A program made the position numbers and the translations under genes. Below, one piece after another: positions 1 to 7,716 of a stretch of 64,000 bases of DNA. The DNA is from Marmoricola sp. OAE513 (lineage in GTDB: Bacteria; Actinomycetota; Actinomycetes; Propionibacteriales; Nocardioidaceae), in the NCBI RefSeq assembly GCF_040546585.1, contig NZ_JBEPOC010000001.1, positions 2,232,001-2,296,000 on the forward strand, read 5' to 3'. Within the stretch, counting starts at the first letter, position 1; every line of letters begins with the position of its first letter. Under the pieces are notes generated by a model. It saw only the letters and a list, made by a program, of their open reading frames with translations, searched no databases and was not told where the DNA came from.

Positions 1-740
1 CCGGTCGCGCGATCATGGCCGCCGCTGCTCCGACGCTGAAGAAGGTGTTCCTCGAGCTCGGCGGAAAATCCGCCGCGATCGCGCTCGACGACGCCGACGT
101 CGCCTCGGTCGCCGGTGCCACCGCGTTCGCCGCCTGCATCCACGCCGGCCAGGGCTGCGCGATCACCACCCGTCTGGTCGTGCCGCGCGAGAAGTACGAC
201 GAGGCCGTCCAGGTCGCCGCGGCGACGATGGAGTCGATCGGCGCCAAGGACCCGACGGACCCCGGCACGATCTGCGGGCCGGTGATCTCCGCGGTCCAGC
301 GCGACCGCGTCGAGGGCTACCTCAAGCTCGCGCTCGAGGAGGGCGGCACCTTCGCCACCGGTGGGTCGGTCATCGATCAGGACGGGTTCTGGATCCAGCC
401 GACCGTCGTCGCCGGGCTCGACAACTCCTCGCGTCTGGCGCAGGAGGAGATCTTCGGGCCGGTGCTCGTCGTCATCCCGCACGACGGGGACGACGACGCG
501 GTCCGGATCGCCAACGACTCGGCGTACGGGCTCTCGGGGTCGGTCGACTCCGGCGACCTCGCCCGCGCGAAGGCCGTGGCTGCTCGGATCCGTACCGGCA
601 CGCTCGCAGTGAACGGCGGAGTCTGGTTCAGCCCGGACGCGCCGTTCGGTGGCTACAAGCAGTCCGGCATCGGCCGGGAGATGGGCGTCGCCGGGTTCGA
701 GGAGTACCTGGAGACCAAGACCATCGCCGAACCCGCGTAG
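1..740 (+). CDS. Aldehyde dehydrogenase family protein (5' end cut by window)
   Basis: C-terminal part of an NAD(P)-dependent aldehyde dehydrogenase that oxidises an aldehyde to its acid. The reading frame is open from base 3, before the first ATG at 15, so the gene starts outside the window. The general-base Glu lies in LELGGKS (codon at 54) and the catalytic Cys in GQGC (codon at 156); EEIFGPV and FGGYKQSGIGRE are the usual C-terminal blocks. The ~245 visible residues are about half of a normal ~480-residue enzyme. It is the first gene of a same-strand catabolic operon reaching 5852. The natural substrate cannot be read from the sequence. Confidence 0.93.
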   Translation, partial: GRAIMAAAAPTLKKVFLELGGKSAAIALDDADVASVAGATAFAACIHAGQGCAITTRLVVPREKYDEAVQVAAATMESIGAKDPTDPGTICGPVISAVQRDRVEGYLKLALEEGGTFATGGSVIDQDGFWIQPTVVAGLDNSSRLAQEEIFGPVLVVIPHDGDDDAVRIANDSAYGLSGSVDSGDLARAKAVAARIRTGTLAVNGGVWFSPDAPFGGYKQSGIGREMGVAGFEEYLETKTIAEPA

Positions 741-743
741 TCG

Positions 744-792
744 GTCGTCGACCTTGCCGAGACGTCACCCGATCTCGGCAAGCTCGATCACC
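744..792. repeat. REP-like inverted repeat (GACCTTGCCGAGAC family), copy 1
   Basis: Two arms, GACCTTGCCGAGAC and ATCTCGGCAAGCTCGAT, face each other across a short loop just after the stop of the aldehyde dehydrogenase gene. The same core recurs at 1585, 5705, 17266 and 18633. It can fold as an RNA hairpin and may weaken read-through into the next gene. It belongs to a dispersed palindromic repeat family rather than to a unique terminator. Confidence 0.7.
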
Positions 793-824
793 GGAACCCT
801 CAACCAACGGACAAGGACATGAAC

Positions 825-1574
825 ATGCGTTTCGAGAACAAGGTCGTCATCGTCACCGGCGCTGCCCAGGGCATCGGCGAGGCGTACGCCAAGGCGCTCG
901 CCGCCGAGGGTGCCTCGGTCGTCGTCGCCGACCTCAACGAGGACTCCGGCAAGCAGGTCGTCGCGGCGATCGAGGAGGCCGGCGGCAAGGCCATCTTCGT
1001 CCGCACCGACGTCTCCGACGCCGAGTCCGCCAACGCGATGGCCGAGGCGACGATGTCGGCGTACGGGCGCATCGACGGCCTGATCAACAACGCGGCCATC
1101 TACGGCGACATGGCCTTCGACCTGCTGATCACGGTCGACTGGGACTACTACAAGAAGTTCATGAGCGTGAACCTCGACGGATCGCTGGTGGTGACGCGTG
1201 CGGTCTACGGCCACATGGCGAAGACCGGCGGCGGCTCCATCGTCAACCAGTCCTCGACCGCGTCGTGGCTGTACTCGGGCTTCTACGGTCTGGCCAAGGC
1301 TGCGACCAACAGCCTGACCCAGCAGCTCGCCCACGAGCTCGGCGGCCAGGGCATCCGGGTCAACGCGATCGCGCCGGGCCCGGTGGACACCGAGGCGACC
1401 CGCACCCAGGCCGGCGACGCCGCGCACGACATCGTCAAGAACAGCCTGGCAATCAAGCGGATCGGGCAGGTCGAGGACATGGTCGGCGCCGCACTGTTCC
1501 TGCTCTCCGACGAGTCGTCGTGGGTCACCGCGCAGATCCTCGCCGTCGACGGCGGTCAGGTGTTCCGCTCGTGA
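825..1574 (+). CDS. SDR family NAD(P)-dependent oxidoreductase
   Basis: Classical short-chain dehydrogenase/reductase of 249 aa with a Rossmann fold that interconverts an alcohol and a ketone. The cofactor motif is TGAAQGIG, the structural motif NNAA, the catalytic Ser lies in NQSST, and the active-site pair is Y154 and K158 in YGLAK. The ATG at 825 is preferred because AAGGA (813-817) sits seven bases before it; an upstream ATG at 819 would leave only one base of spacing. Its stop overlaps the GTG of the next gene, so the two are translationally coupled. Substrate unknown; the operon suggests an intermediate in alcohol or ketone breakdown. Confidence 0.93.
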   Translation: MRFENKVVIVTGAAQGIGEAYAKALAAEGASVVVADLNEDSGKQVVAAIEEAGGKAIFVRTDVSDAESANAMAEATMSAYGRIDGLINNAAIYGDMAFDLLITVDWDYYKKFMSVNLDGSLVVTRAVYGHMAKTGGGSIVNQSSTASWLYSGFYGLAKAATNSLTQQLAHELGGQGIRVNAIAPGPVDTEATRTQAGDAAHDIVKNSLAIKRIGQVEDMVGAALFLLSDESSWVTAQILAVDGGQVFRS

Positions 1575-2437
1575 CCTCCCCGTTGGTTGAGCCTGTCGAA
1601 ACCAGGGCCGGGTTCATCGGCCTGGGCAACATCGGCAAGCCGATGGCGCTCCGGCTCGCGGGTTGGGAGGGCGGCCTGACCGTCTTCGACCTCGCGCCCG
1701 AGCCGCTGGCCGAGGCCGAGAAGGCCGGCGCACGGGTCGCGTCGTCGGTGGGCGACCTTGCTGCCGAGTGCGGGTACATCTCGGTGATGGTGAACACCGA
1801 CGAGCAGGTGCGCGACGTGATGGGGGAGATCCTCGGTGCGGCCAAGCCGGGCACCGTAGTGGCCGTCCACTCGACCATCTCGCCGGACCTGCCGCCGCGT
1901 CTGGAGGACCTCGGGGGCCGCAACGACCTGCTGGTGGTCGACGCCCCGGTCTCCGGTGGTTCGATGGGTGCGGGGGAGGGAACGCTCGCGATCATGGTCG
2001 GCGGTACCGAGGCCGCGTTCGAGGCCGTCAGCGGACCGCTCGGGCTGATGGGCACCGAGGTCGTGCACTGCGGACCGATCGGCAGCGGCACCGCCGCGAA
2101 GCTGGCGCGCAACCTCCTGCACTTCGTCTCGTTCACCGCGACGGGCGAGGCCCTCCGGTTGGCGGAGGCAGCCGGCATCGACCTGACCGTGCTCGGCAAG
2201 GTCGTCCGGCACACCGACTCGATCACGGGTGGTCCCGGAGCGATCATGCTCCGGGACACGGCCAAGGAGATCCAGCCCGGCGACTTCTGGCTCTCGATCT
2301 TCCAGCACGTGCACGCGCTCGGCGCCAAGGACCTCTCGCACGCGATCGAGCTCGCGGACCGGTTGCACGTCGACGTACCGATGGCTCAGTTCGCGCTCGA
2401 CAACCTCGGCCCGGCACTGGGCCTCCCGAAGGAGTAG
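1571..2437 (+). CDS. NAD(P)-dependent oxidoreductase, 3-hydroxyisobutyrate dehydrogenase-like
   Basis: A 288-aa beta-hydroxyacid dehydrogenase family protein (6-phosphogluconate dehydrogenase NAD-binding fold). The N-terminal dinucleotide motif is GFIGLGNIGKPMA; the substrate motif DAPVSGGSMGAGEGTL and the catalytic-lysine region GSGTAAKLARN follow in family order. The GTG start overlaps the SDR stop as GTGA. The first residues, including LVEPVET, are encoded by a copy of the dispersed GGTTGAGCCTGTCGAAACC repeat (1585-1603), so either the repeat has been absorbed into the N terminus or the true start lies just after it. No good start codon is obvious between the repeat and the Rossmann motif. 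Exact substrate unknown. Confidence 0.88.
   Translation: MTSPLVEPVETRAGFIGLGNIGKPMALRLAGWEGGLTVFDLAPEPLAEAEKAGARVASSVGDLAAECGYISVMVNTDEQVRDVMGEILGAAKPGTVVAVHSTISPDLPPRLEDLGGRNDLLVVDAPVSGGSMGAGEGTLAIMVGGTEAAFEAVSGPLGLMGTEVVHCGPIGSGTAAKLARNLLHFVSFTATGEALRLAEAAGIDLTVLGKVVRHTDSITGGPGAIMLRDTAKEIQPGDFWLSIFQHVHALGAKDLSHAIELADRLHVDVPMAQFALDNLGPALGLPKE
1585..1603 (+). repeat. REP-like repeat translated inside a gene, copy 2
   Basis: The 19-bp sequence GGTTGAGCCTGTCGAAACC is a single arm of the dispersed repeat and lies in frame in the N terminus of the hydroxyisobutyrate-dehydrogenase-like gene, giving the peptide VEPVET. A related arm gives VEPAET in the gene ending at 5852. Confidence 0.75.
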
Positions 2438-2439
2438 TG

Positions 2440-2808
2440 ATGGGCAAGTACGACGACCTCCCCGAGACCAGGCGCCGCGGGCTGGAGAAGATGAACAAGG
2501 TCTACGGCTTCGACATGTCCGACATGGACGGTGATTTCTTCCGCTACACCGCCGACCACCTGTTCGCCGACATCTGGAGCCGACCCGGCCTCGATGACCG
2601 TGACCGTCGGCTGCTGCTCATCGGGATGCTCTGCACCCACGGCGCCCAGGACGTCCTGTCGATCCAGATCCCCGCGGCGTTCAAGGCGGGCGAGCTCGAC
2701 GAGGACCAGCTGCGCGAGATCGTCATCATGGTCTGCCACTACGCCGGCTGGCCGGTCGGTGCGCGGCTGAACAGCCTCGTCGAGGACACCATCGCGAAGG
2801 GTCGCTGA
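2440..2808 (+). CDS. Carboxymuconolactone decarboxylase (CMD) family protein
   Basis: A 122-aa AhpD/CMD-like all-helical protein. The CMD pattern is visible in RDRRLLLIGMLCTHGAQDVL and in the later helix REIVIMVCHYAGWP, where His and a small residue follow the usual layout. Members include gamma-carboxymuconolactone decarboxylases and peroxidase-like AhpD proteins. Only one Cys sits in the first motif and the CxxC of AhpD is absent, so a redox role is unlikely. It starts two bases after the preceding stop, within the same operon. Function is inferred only as a helper in ring or acid catabolism. Confidence 0.85.
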   Translation: MGKYDDLPETRRRGLEKMNKVYGFDMSDMDGDFFRYTADHLFADIWSRPGLDDRDRRLLLIGMLCTHGAQDVLSIQIPAAFKAGELDEDQLREIVIMVCHYAGWPVGARLNSLVEDTIAKGR

Positions 2809-2809
2809 G

Positions 2810-3388
2810 GTGGCCTCCGAACCCGTCACCTCGCACCTCCGGCTCGGTCTGAACCCACGTCAGGCCGAGACCGTGGAGAAGCTCCTGCTCGCGGGCGAGC
2901 AGGAGCTCGAGGAGGTCGGCCCGGAGGCGCTCACGATCCGTACCGTCGCGCAACGGGCGGGGGTGTCGCCGGCGACGGCGTACACGTACCTCGCCTCGAA
3001 GAACCACCTGTTCGCCGAGCTGTTCTGGCGCAAGATCGTGACCGACGCCGGTCCCGAGCCGGCCGGCGCGACGGCAGTCGACCGGATCCGTGTGGTCACC
3101 CGGCACTACGCCGCCATGCTCGGTCGCTCGCCGAACCTGGCCACCGCCGCGAACATCGCCCTGCTCGGGACGGATCCCGAGGTCGAGCGGCTCCGGCTGG
3201 TGATCGGCGCCGAGTTCGTGAACCGGTTCCGCGAGGCGATCGGGGAGCCGTCGGACCCGCGCGTCGTGGAAGCCCTGACCCTGGCGTTCTCCGGAGCGCT
3301 GCTGCAGGCCGGCATGGGCCTGATGACCTACGAAGAACTCTCCCAGCGGCTCGACGACGTCGTCGCCGTGATCATGGAAGGCCACTGA
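2810..3388 (+). CDS. TetR/AcrR family transcriptional regulator
   Basis: A 192-aa one-component repressor type. The N-terminal helix-turn-helix spans about residues 35-65, with IRTVAQRAGVSPATAYTYLASK as the recognition region (Tyr in place of the usual Phe near YTYLASK); the remaining ~120 residues form the ligand-binding helical domain. GTG start at 2810, two bases after the previous stop, and its own stop overlaps the P450 start as ATGA. It lies inside the operon, which suggests feedback control of the pathway by its substrate. No clear operator was identified, because the operon promoter lies outside the window. Confidence 0.93.
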   Translation: MASEPVTSHLRLGLNPRQAETVEKLLLAGEQELEEVGPEALTIRTVAQRAGVSPATAYTYLASKNHLFAELFWRKIVTDAGPEPAGATAVDRIRVVTRHYAAMLGRSPNLATAANIALLGTDPEVERLRLVIGAEFVNRFREAIGEPSDPRVVEALTLAFSGALLQAGMGLMTYEELSQRLDDVVAVIMEGH

Positions 3389-4617
3389 TGAGCACCGACG
3401 CGACCGAGGCGGCGAAGGCGGGCGGCTGCCCGATCAACTTCGACCACTACGACCACGCCCTCCAGGACGACCCGTACCCGACGTACGCGCGGATGCGGGA
3501 GGAGGCGCCGCTGTACCACAACGAGGAGCACGACTTCTGGGTGATGACGCGGCACGCGGACCTGCACCAGGCGTTCCGTGACGACACCACGTTCTCCAAC
3601 CGGATGGGCGTCTCGCTGGACCCGAGCTCGTGGAACGAGAACGCGCACTACGTGACCTCGTTCCTCGGCATGGACCCGCCGGAGCAGACCCGGCTGCGCA
3701 AGCTGGTCTCCCGCGGGTTCACCCCGAAGCGGGTGGCCGACCTCGAGCCGCGGATCACCGAGATCAGCGCGAAGTACCTCGACGCCGCGGTCGAGAAGGG
3801 CGAGTTCGACTGGATCGCAGACTTCGCCGGAAAGTTCCCGATGGACGTCATCTCCGAGATGCTCGGTGTGCCGGAGGAGGACCGCGACGAGGTGCGGCAC
3901 TACGCCGACAACCTGGTGATCCGTGAGGACGGCCTGCGCGACGTCCCGCCGGCGGGCTTCGAGGCTGCAGGCTGGCTGTTCAGCTACTACGGGAAGCTGA
4001 TCGCCGACCGGAAGGCCAACCCCACCGACGACCTCGTGAACGCGCTCATCAACGCGGAGGACGAGGGCCAGCGGATGACCGACCAGGAGCTCACCGCGTT
4101 CCTGTTCCTCATGGTCGTCGCCGGCAACGAGACCACGACCAAGCTCCTCGGCAACGCGGTCGCGAACATCTCGGCGAACCCCGACCAGCGCACCGCGGTG
4201 TTCGCCGACGCGGCGCTCGTCGAGCCGTGGATCGAGGAGACGCTGCGCTACGAGGCGTCCAGCCAGTTCCTCGGCCGTCTCACGCTCGAGGACTTCACGA
4301 TCGGCGGCGTGACCTGCCCCGCCGGCTCGAAGCTGATGTTCGCGATCGGTGCCGCCAACCACGACAGCGACGTGTTCACGAACGCCGAGCAGTTCGACAT
4401 CACCCGCGAGAAGGCCGAGCTGTCCAAGCACATCGCGTTCGGCGGCGGGCGACACTTCTGCCTGGGAGCGAACCTGGCTCGGCTCGAGGCGAACATCGCG
4501 CTGCAGCAGCTCGTCGAGCGCGTCTCGTCGATCGAGGTGTCGGGAGAGCCGAAGCGCTTCTACTCCGCGAACGTGCGGGGCTACGCCTCGCTGCCGGTGA
4601 AGGTCACGCGCCGATGA
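3388..4617 (+). CDS. Cytochrome P450
   Basis: A 409-aa soluble bacterial P450 monooxygenase. The I-helix oxygen-activation motif AGNETTT lies near residue 245, the K-helix ExxR is E284-R287 (ETLR), and the heme-binding loop is FGGGRHFCLG with the proximal cysteine at C358. No membrane anchor is present, and no ferredoxin or reductase gene is adjacent. It is coupled to the TetR gene before it and to the unknown gene after it by 1- and 4-base overlaps. The mix with alcohol and aldehyde dehydrogenases fits hydroxylation of a hydrophobic substrate followed by oxidation to an acid. Confidence 0.96.
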   Translation: MSTDATEAAKAGGCPINFDHYDHALQDDPYPTYARMREEAPLYHNEEHDFWVMTRHADLHQAFRDDTTFSNRMGVSLDPSSWNENAHYVTSFLGMDPPEQTRLRKLVSRGFTPKRVADLEPRITEISAKYLDAAVEKGEFDWIADFAGKFPMDVISEMLGVPEEDRDEVRHYADNLVIREDGLRDVPPAGFEAAGWLFSYYGKLIADRKANPTDDLVNALINAEDEGQRMTDQELTAFLFLMVVAGNETTTKLLGNAVANISANPDQRTAVFADAALVEPWIEETLRYEASSQFLGRLTLEDFTIGGVTCPAGSKLMFAIGAANHDSDVFTNAEQFDITREKAELSKHIAFGGGRHFCLGANLARLEANIALQQLVERVSSIEVSGEPKRFYSANVRGYASLPVKVTRR

Positions 4618-5852
4618 CGGCGAGCCGCTACGAGTCCCTGACCCGCGACGAGCTCGCCACGCTGGTTCCCGAGCTGCTGCTGATCGGACAGCTGATCGAC
4701 CGGTCCGGCATGGCCTGGTGCATCAGCGCTTTCGGCCGCGAGGAGATGGCGCAGGTCGCGATCGAGGAGTGGATGGGCGCCAGCCCGATCTACACGCTGC
4801 GGATGCAGAAGGCACTGAAGTACGAGGGTGTCGACATCTTCACGATCTTCAAGGGCCTTCAGCTCGACATCGGGGCGCCGCCGCAGTTCATGGACTTCCG
4901 CTACACGATCCACGACCGCTGGAACGGCGAGTTCCACCTCGACCACTGCGGTGCGCTGATGGACGTCGAGCCGATGGGGCCCGAGTACGTCCGCTCGATG
5001 TGCCACGACATCGAGGACCCGACCTTCGATGCGACCGCGGTGGCGACGAACGCCAGGGCCCAGATCCGTCCGATCCACCGGCCACCCCGGGTTCCGGCCG
5101 ACAGGAACCCGCACTGCGCGTGGACGGTCAAGATCGACGAGTCATACCCGGAAGTGTTCGAGTCCGCCGACTGCACCGCGCTGCGCGGCTCGAAGGCAGC
5201 GCTCACCGAACTGGCGCCGATCGACGAGACCGACGAGGGGCGCTCGGACTACTCCGGCGACGTCCTGGCAGACCTGGACTTCGCGGAGTTCTCGCACTCG
5301 GCGCTGGTCCGCATCGCCGACGAGGTCTGCCTGCAGATGCACCTGCTGAACCTGTCCTACCTGCGGGCGATCGACCGGCGCACCGAGACCGATCAGTACC
5401 TGGACATCGCCACCAAGCAGCTCACCGGCCTCGCCGGCATCGCGGCCGGGCGTATCCGCGCTGCGCTGAACCTGCCTGCTGACGAAACCGGTGCGCTGCG
5501 CGTCCTCGAGCTGCACCCGCTGCTGAACCCGGCGGCGTACGTGACGGCGTCGGTCGCCGACGGCACAATTCAGGTCTCGCACAGCCCCGCCCACCACGAC
5601 GGTTCCTGGATCTCCATCGTCGGCCCCGAGCGCCTCGCGCCCCTGCAGGCACTCGTGCGGGCCGTGGACCCCTACCTCGACGTCGAGGTGTCAGGTTCCC
5701 CGGTGGTCGAGCCTGCCGAGACCTGGACCTTGCGCGTCGTACGCCGCAACGAGGCGGCTGCGGAGGCCGGGGAGGTCGCGGTCACCCGGTTCAGCACGGG
5801 CGCCGCGTTCGAGTTCGAGCACCGGAAGGCATTACCGCTCATCGTGGTCTGA
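4614..5852 (+). CDS. Conserved-looking protein of unknown function, P450-linked
   Basis: A 412-aa protein that I do not recognise with confidence. It has no signal peptide or membrane segment. Residues about 95-185 carry a His/Cys-rich block (FHLDHCGALMDVEP, SMCHDIEDPTFDATA, NPHCAW) that could bind a metal or act catalytically, possibly related to the L-2-amino-thiazoline-4-carboxylate hydrolase type, but this is weak. Near the C terminus SPVVEPAETWTL includes VEPAET, encoded by a dispersed repeat (5705-5723). ATGA overlap with the P450 stop argues that it works on or with the P450 product. Confidence 0.85.
   Translation: MTASRYESLTRDELATLVPELLLIGQLIDRSGMAWCISAFGREEMAQVAIEEWMGASPIYTLRMQKALKYEGVDIFTIFKGLQLDIGAPPQFMDFRYTIHDRWNGEFHLDHCGALMDVEPMGPEYVRSMCHDIEDPTFDATAVATNARAQIRPIHRPPRVPADRNPHCAWTVKIDESYPEVFESADCTALRGSKAALTELAPIDETDEGRSDYSGDVLADLDFAEFSHSALVRIADEVCLQMHLLNLSYLRAIDRRTETDQYLDIATKQLTGLAGIAAGRIRAALNLPADETGALRVLELHPLLNPAAYVTASVADGTIQVSHSPAHHDGSWISIVGPERLAPLQALVRAVDPYLDVEVSGSPVVEPAETWTLRVVRRNEAAAEAGEVAVTRFSTGAAFEFEHRKALPLIVV
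5705..5723 (+). repeat. REP-like repeat translated inside a gene, copy 3
   Basis: GGTCGAGCCTGCCGAGACC, a single arm of the dispersed family, lies in frame near the 3' end of the 412-aa gene and encodes VEPAET, in the same phase as copy 2. Confidence 0.75.
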
Positions 5853-5870
5853 GCGCGGCGCGACGGTGCC

Positions 5871-7205
5871 TCAGGCGGAGAGCTCCTTCTCCTGCCCCAA
5901 GCGCGCGCGATCGGCGGCGGCCTGACCGCGGCCGAGGGAGTGCTCGTCGAAGCCTCCGGCGCTGCCGCGCCACGTCCCGCGGACCCCGTGCTCGACCCTC
6001 ATCTGGTCGAAGTAGTCGTGCACCTCGACCTCCTTGGCCGCCAGTGCGAGCGCCGTCGAAGCCGGGGCCAAGGGCGCAGGTGCCGCAGGCCCGGTGGGTT
6101 GCTGGGCCGCTTCCGTGCGAGCGCGGGCGGCGCGTTGTGCGTCGGCCAGGCGCTCGCCGATGCGGTCGGTCCACCCGTCGTAGAACGCAGCGCGAGCAGT
6201 CTGGCCGTGCACGGGCCGGTGCGCTCCGGAGCGCAGGTAGGCATCGGCGTCGGCGACCATCTGGACGACGAGCACGGCGTAGAGCGCCTTGGTCACGTCG
6301 ATGTCGCCCTGGAACCCGTACAGGGTGACCCCGGTGTTGTCACCGCGGATCGTGCAGCGCAGGTCGTTGGCTCTGCTGATCGCGAGGATGAGCTCGATGA
6401 AGCGCACGTTGCTCCGCTGGTTGCGGTGCCCGAGACGCACGGACTCGAAGGTCGGCGTTGCCCGGCCGGCTTCTGCCTTCTCGTGGGCGGCGCGAGCCAC
6501 CGCCAGCTCGATCGAGTGCACCGCGGCCAGCTCTTGCGCCTTGGAGAAGAACGTCTCGCGTTCGGCCTCGGTCCCGGCGCCCTCGGCGTGGCGGAGGATC
6601 TTCCCGACCTTCGCGAGCATGCCGTCGTCGTTGCCGGGTCGACGGTCGAGGCCGACCTGGTCGTACGCCTCGCGCAGCATCGCCGCGGTTTCGGCCCAGC
6701 CGAGGTCCTCGACGAGGCGGACGAACGTCGCCCGGAAGCCTTCGCCGTGGGAGTCGATGATGGTCCCGTCGACGCCGGTGTTCAGGTGGTGGGCCAGCTC
6801 GTGCAGCACGACCATGCCGCGCAGGGCCCACGAGCCTCCGCGCTCGCGTCGCGGCAGGTAGATCATGCCGTCGCGGTACGTGGCCTTCCGCCAGCCCGTG
6901 TGGGCCACGACGGTGACGTCGCGCTGCTCTCGACCCCGGTAGCGGGTCCCGAAAGCACGGGTCTGCCCCCGCAGGCGCTCGAGGACCTGCTCGGTGAAGC
7001 GGGTGACGTCCTCCGGGCGGGTGAACCGGGGCTCGGTCTCAGGGGTGTAGGTCATCGTGCGCGCCTCGCCGTCCCGGCGCACGCTCACCTGCACCTCGCC
7101 GGTCGCAGGATCGGCGGCATCGAGCCACGCCAGGACCATGTCCTCGGCGTCGTACGTCGTCTTCCGGTCAGGGTCCTCCACCCGGACCACGATGCCAGAG
7201 GGCAC
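5871..7205 (-). CDS. DUF2786 / zincin-like metalloprotein
   Basis: A 444-aa two-domain protein. The N-terminal half has a zinc-metallohydrolase signature HELAHH at residues 135-140 (TIGR04338-like), and the second half, from about residue 190 (MLAKVGKILRHAEG), matches the DUF2786 pattern seen in phage-related and chromosomal actinobacterial proteins. The tail of about 60 residues is Ala-rich, polar and probably flexible. GTG start at 7205. It lies on the opposite strand to the P450 operon with 18 bases between the stops. It reads away from the tRNA unit and follows its terminator. Biological role unknown. Confidence 0.85.
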   Translation of the reverse strand: MPSGIVVRVEDPDRKTTYDAEDMVLAWLDAADPATGEVQVSVRRDGEARTMTYTPETEPRFTRPEDVTRFTEQVLERLRGQTRAFGTRYRGREQRDVTVVAHTGWRKATYRDGMIYLPRRERGGSWALRGMVVLHELAHHLNTGVDGTIIDSHGEGFRATFVRLVEDLGWAETAAMLREAYDQVGLDRRPGNDDGMLAKVGKILRHAEGAGTEAERETFFSKAQELAAVHSIELAVARAAHEKAEAGRATPTFESVRLGHRNQRSNVRFIELILAISRANDLRCTIRGDNTGVTLYGFQGDIDVTKALYAVLVVQMVADADAYLRSGAHRPVHGQTARAAFYDGWTDRIGERLADAQRAARARTEAAQQPTGPAAPAPLAPASTALALAAKEVEVHDYFDQMRVEHGVRGTWRGSAGGFDEHSLGRGQAAADRARLGQEKELSA

Positions 7206-7230
7206 CGACAGCGCCAGCGCAGGAACGCAA

Positions 7231-7260
7231 CGAAGCCCGGACCTGGTGGTCCGGGCTTCG
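7231..7260 (-). terminator. Intrinsic terminator of the tRNA-Glu/tRNA-Asp unit
   Basis: A perfect 13-bp stem (CGAAGCCCGGACC with its complement) closes a 4-base loop. It lies 7 bases beyond the tRNA-Asp 3' end on the transcribed strand and is followed by a short T-rich TTGCGTT. Confidence 0.85.
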
Positions 7261-7267
7261 TTCTCTG

Positions 7268-7341
7268 CGACCCCGACGGGACTCGAACCCGCGGCCTCCG
7301 CCGTGACAGGGCGGCGCGCTAACCAACTGCGCTACGGGGCC
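7268..7341 (-). tRNA. tRNA-Asp (GTC)
   Basis: A 74-nt cloverleaf on the minus strand. The acceptor stem GGCCCCG pairs with CGGGGTC, the anticodon loop is CTGTCAC with anticodon GTC, and the T arm contains GGTTCGAGTCC. CCA is not encoded. It lies downstream of tRNA-Glu and ahead of the terminator, so both are probably processed from one transcript. Confidence 0.96.
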
Positions 7342-7416
7342 TGGCTTGTGACTTCGAGTGGATCTGTTTTCGAAGCCACGGAATGTTAACGCACGAAGGT
7401 GCTGCGCTCCCAATCG

Positions 7417-7489
7417 CACCCCCAACGGGATTCGAACCCGTGCTACCGCCGTGAAAGGGCGACGTCCTAGGCCACTAGACGATGGGGGC
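7417..7489 (-). tRNA. tRNA-Glu (TTC)
   Basis: A 73-nt cloverleaf on the minus strand. The acceptor stem is GCCCCCA with TGGGGGT (a G-U first pair), the anticodon loop is CTTTCAC with anticodon TTC, and the T arm is GGTTCGAATCC. CCA is not encoded. It is the first gene of the two-tRNA unit. Confidence 0.96.
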
Positions 7490-7524
7490 CTCGTCCGGAC
7501 TGCCGAGGCGTTCCGAACCGACTC

Positions 7525-7554
7525 AGCATAGGGCTCCGGCAGAGGGCCGACCAA
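7525..7554 (-). promoter_or_regulatory. Promoter of the tRNA-Glu/tRNA-Asp unit
   Basis: On the minus strand TTGGTC (7554-7549) and TATGCT (7530-7525) are spaced by 18 bases and match primary-sigma -35 and -10 boxes. The predicted start lies about 30 bases before tRNA-Glu. The rest of the 7490-7716 gap shows no gene. Confidence 0.6.
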
Positions 7555-7716
7555 ATCGGTCCAGGCCCCCGCGAGCGGTTGTCTCATTCGCTGAACAGAA
7601 CCTTTAACGCGGCAGACACGGCGGCTCAACGGCGGTCGGCGAACCTGGGTCCGGCCTCGGCCAGACGCCGTTGCTGCCCTGTGCAGCGGCGTCCCGTTCT
7701 ACCTCAGGAGTTCCCC

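Noticed and set aside
1265-1570. Longer reading of the hydroxyisobutyrate-dehydrogenase-like gene starting at 1265
   Set aside because: The upstream part overlaps the SDR coding region in another frame and is Arg/Pro/Gly-rich; the GTG at 1571 overlaps the SDR stop as expected for coupled genes.
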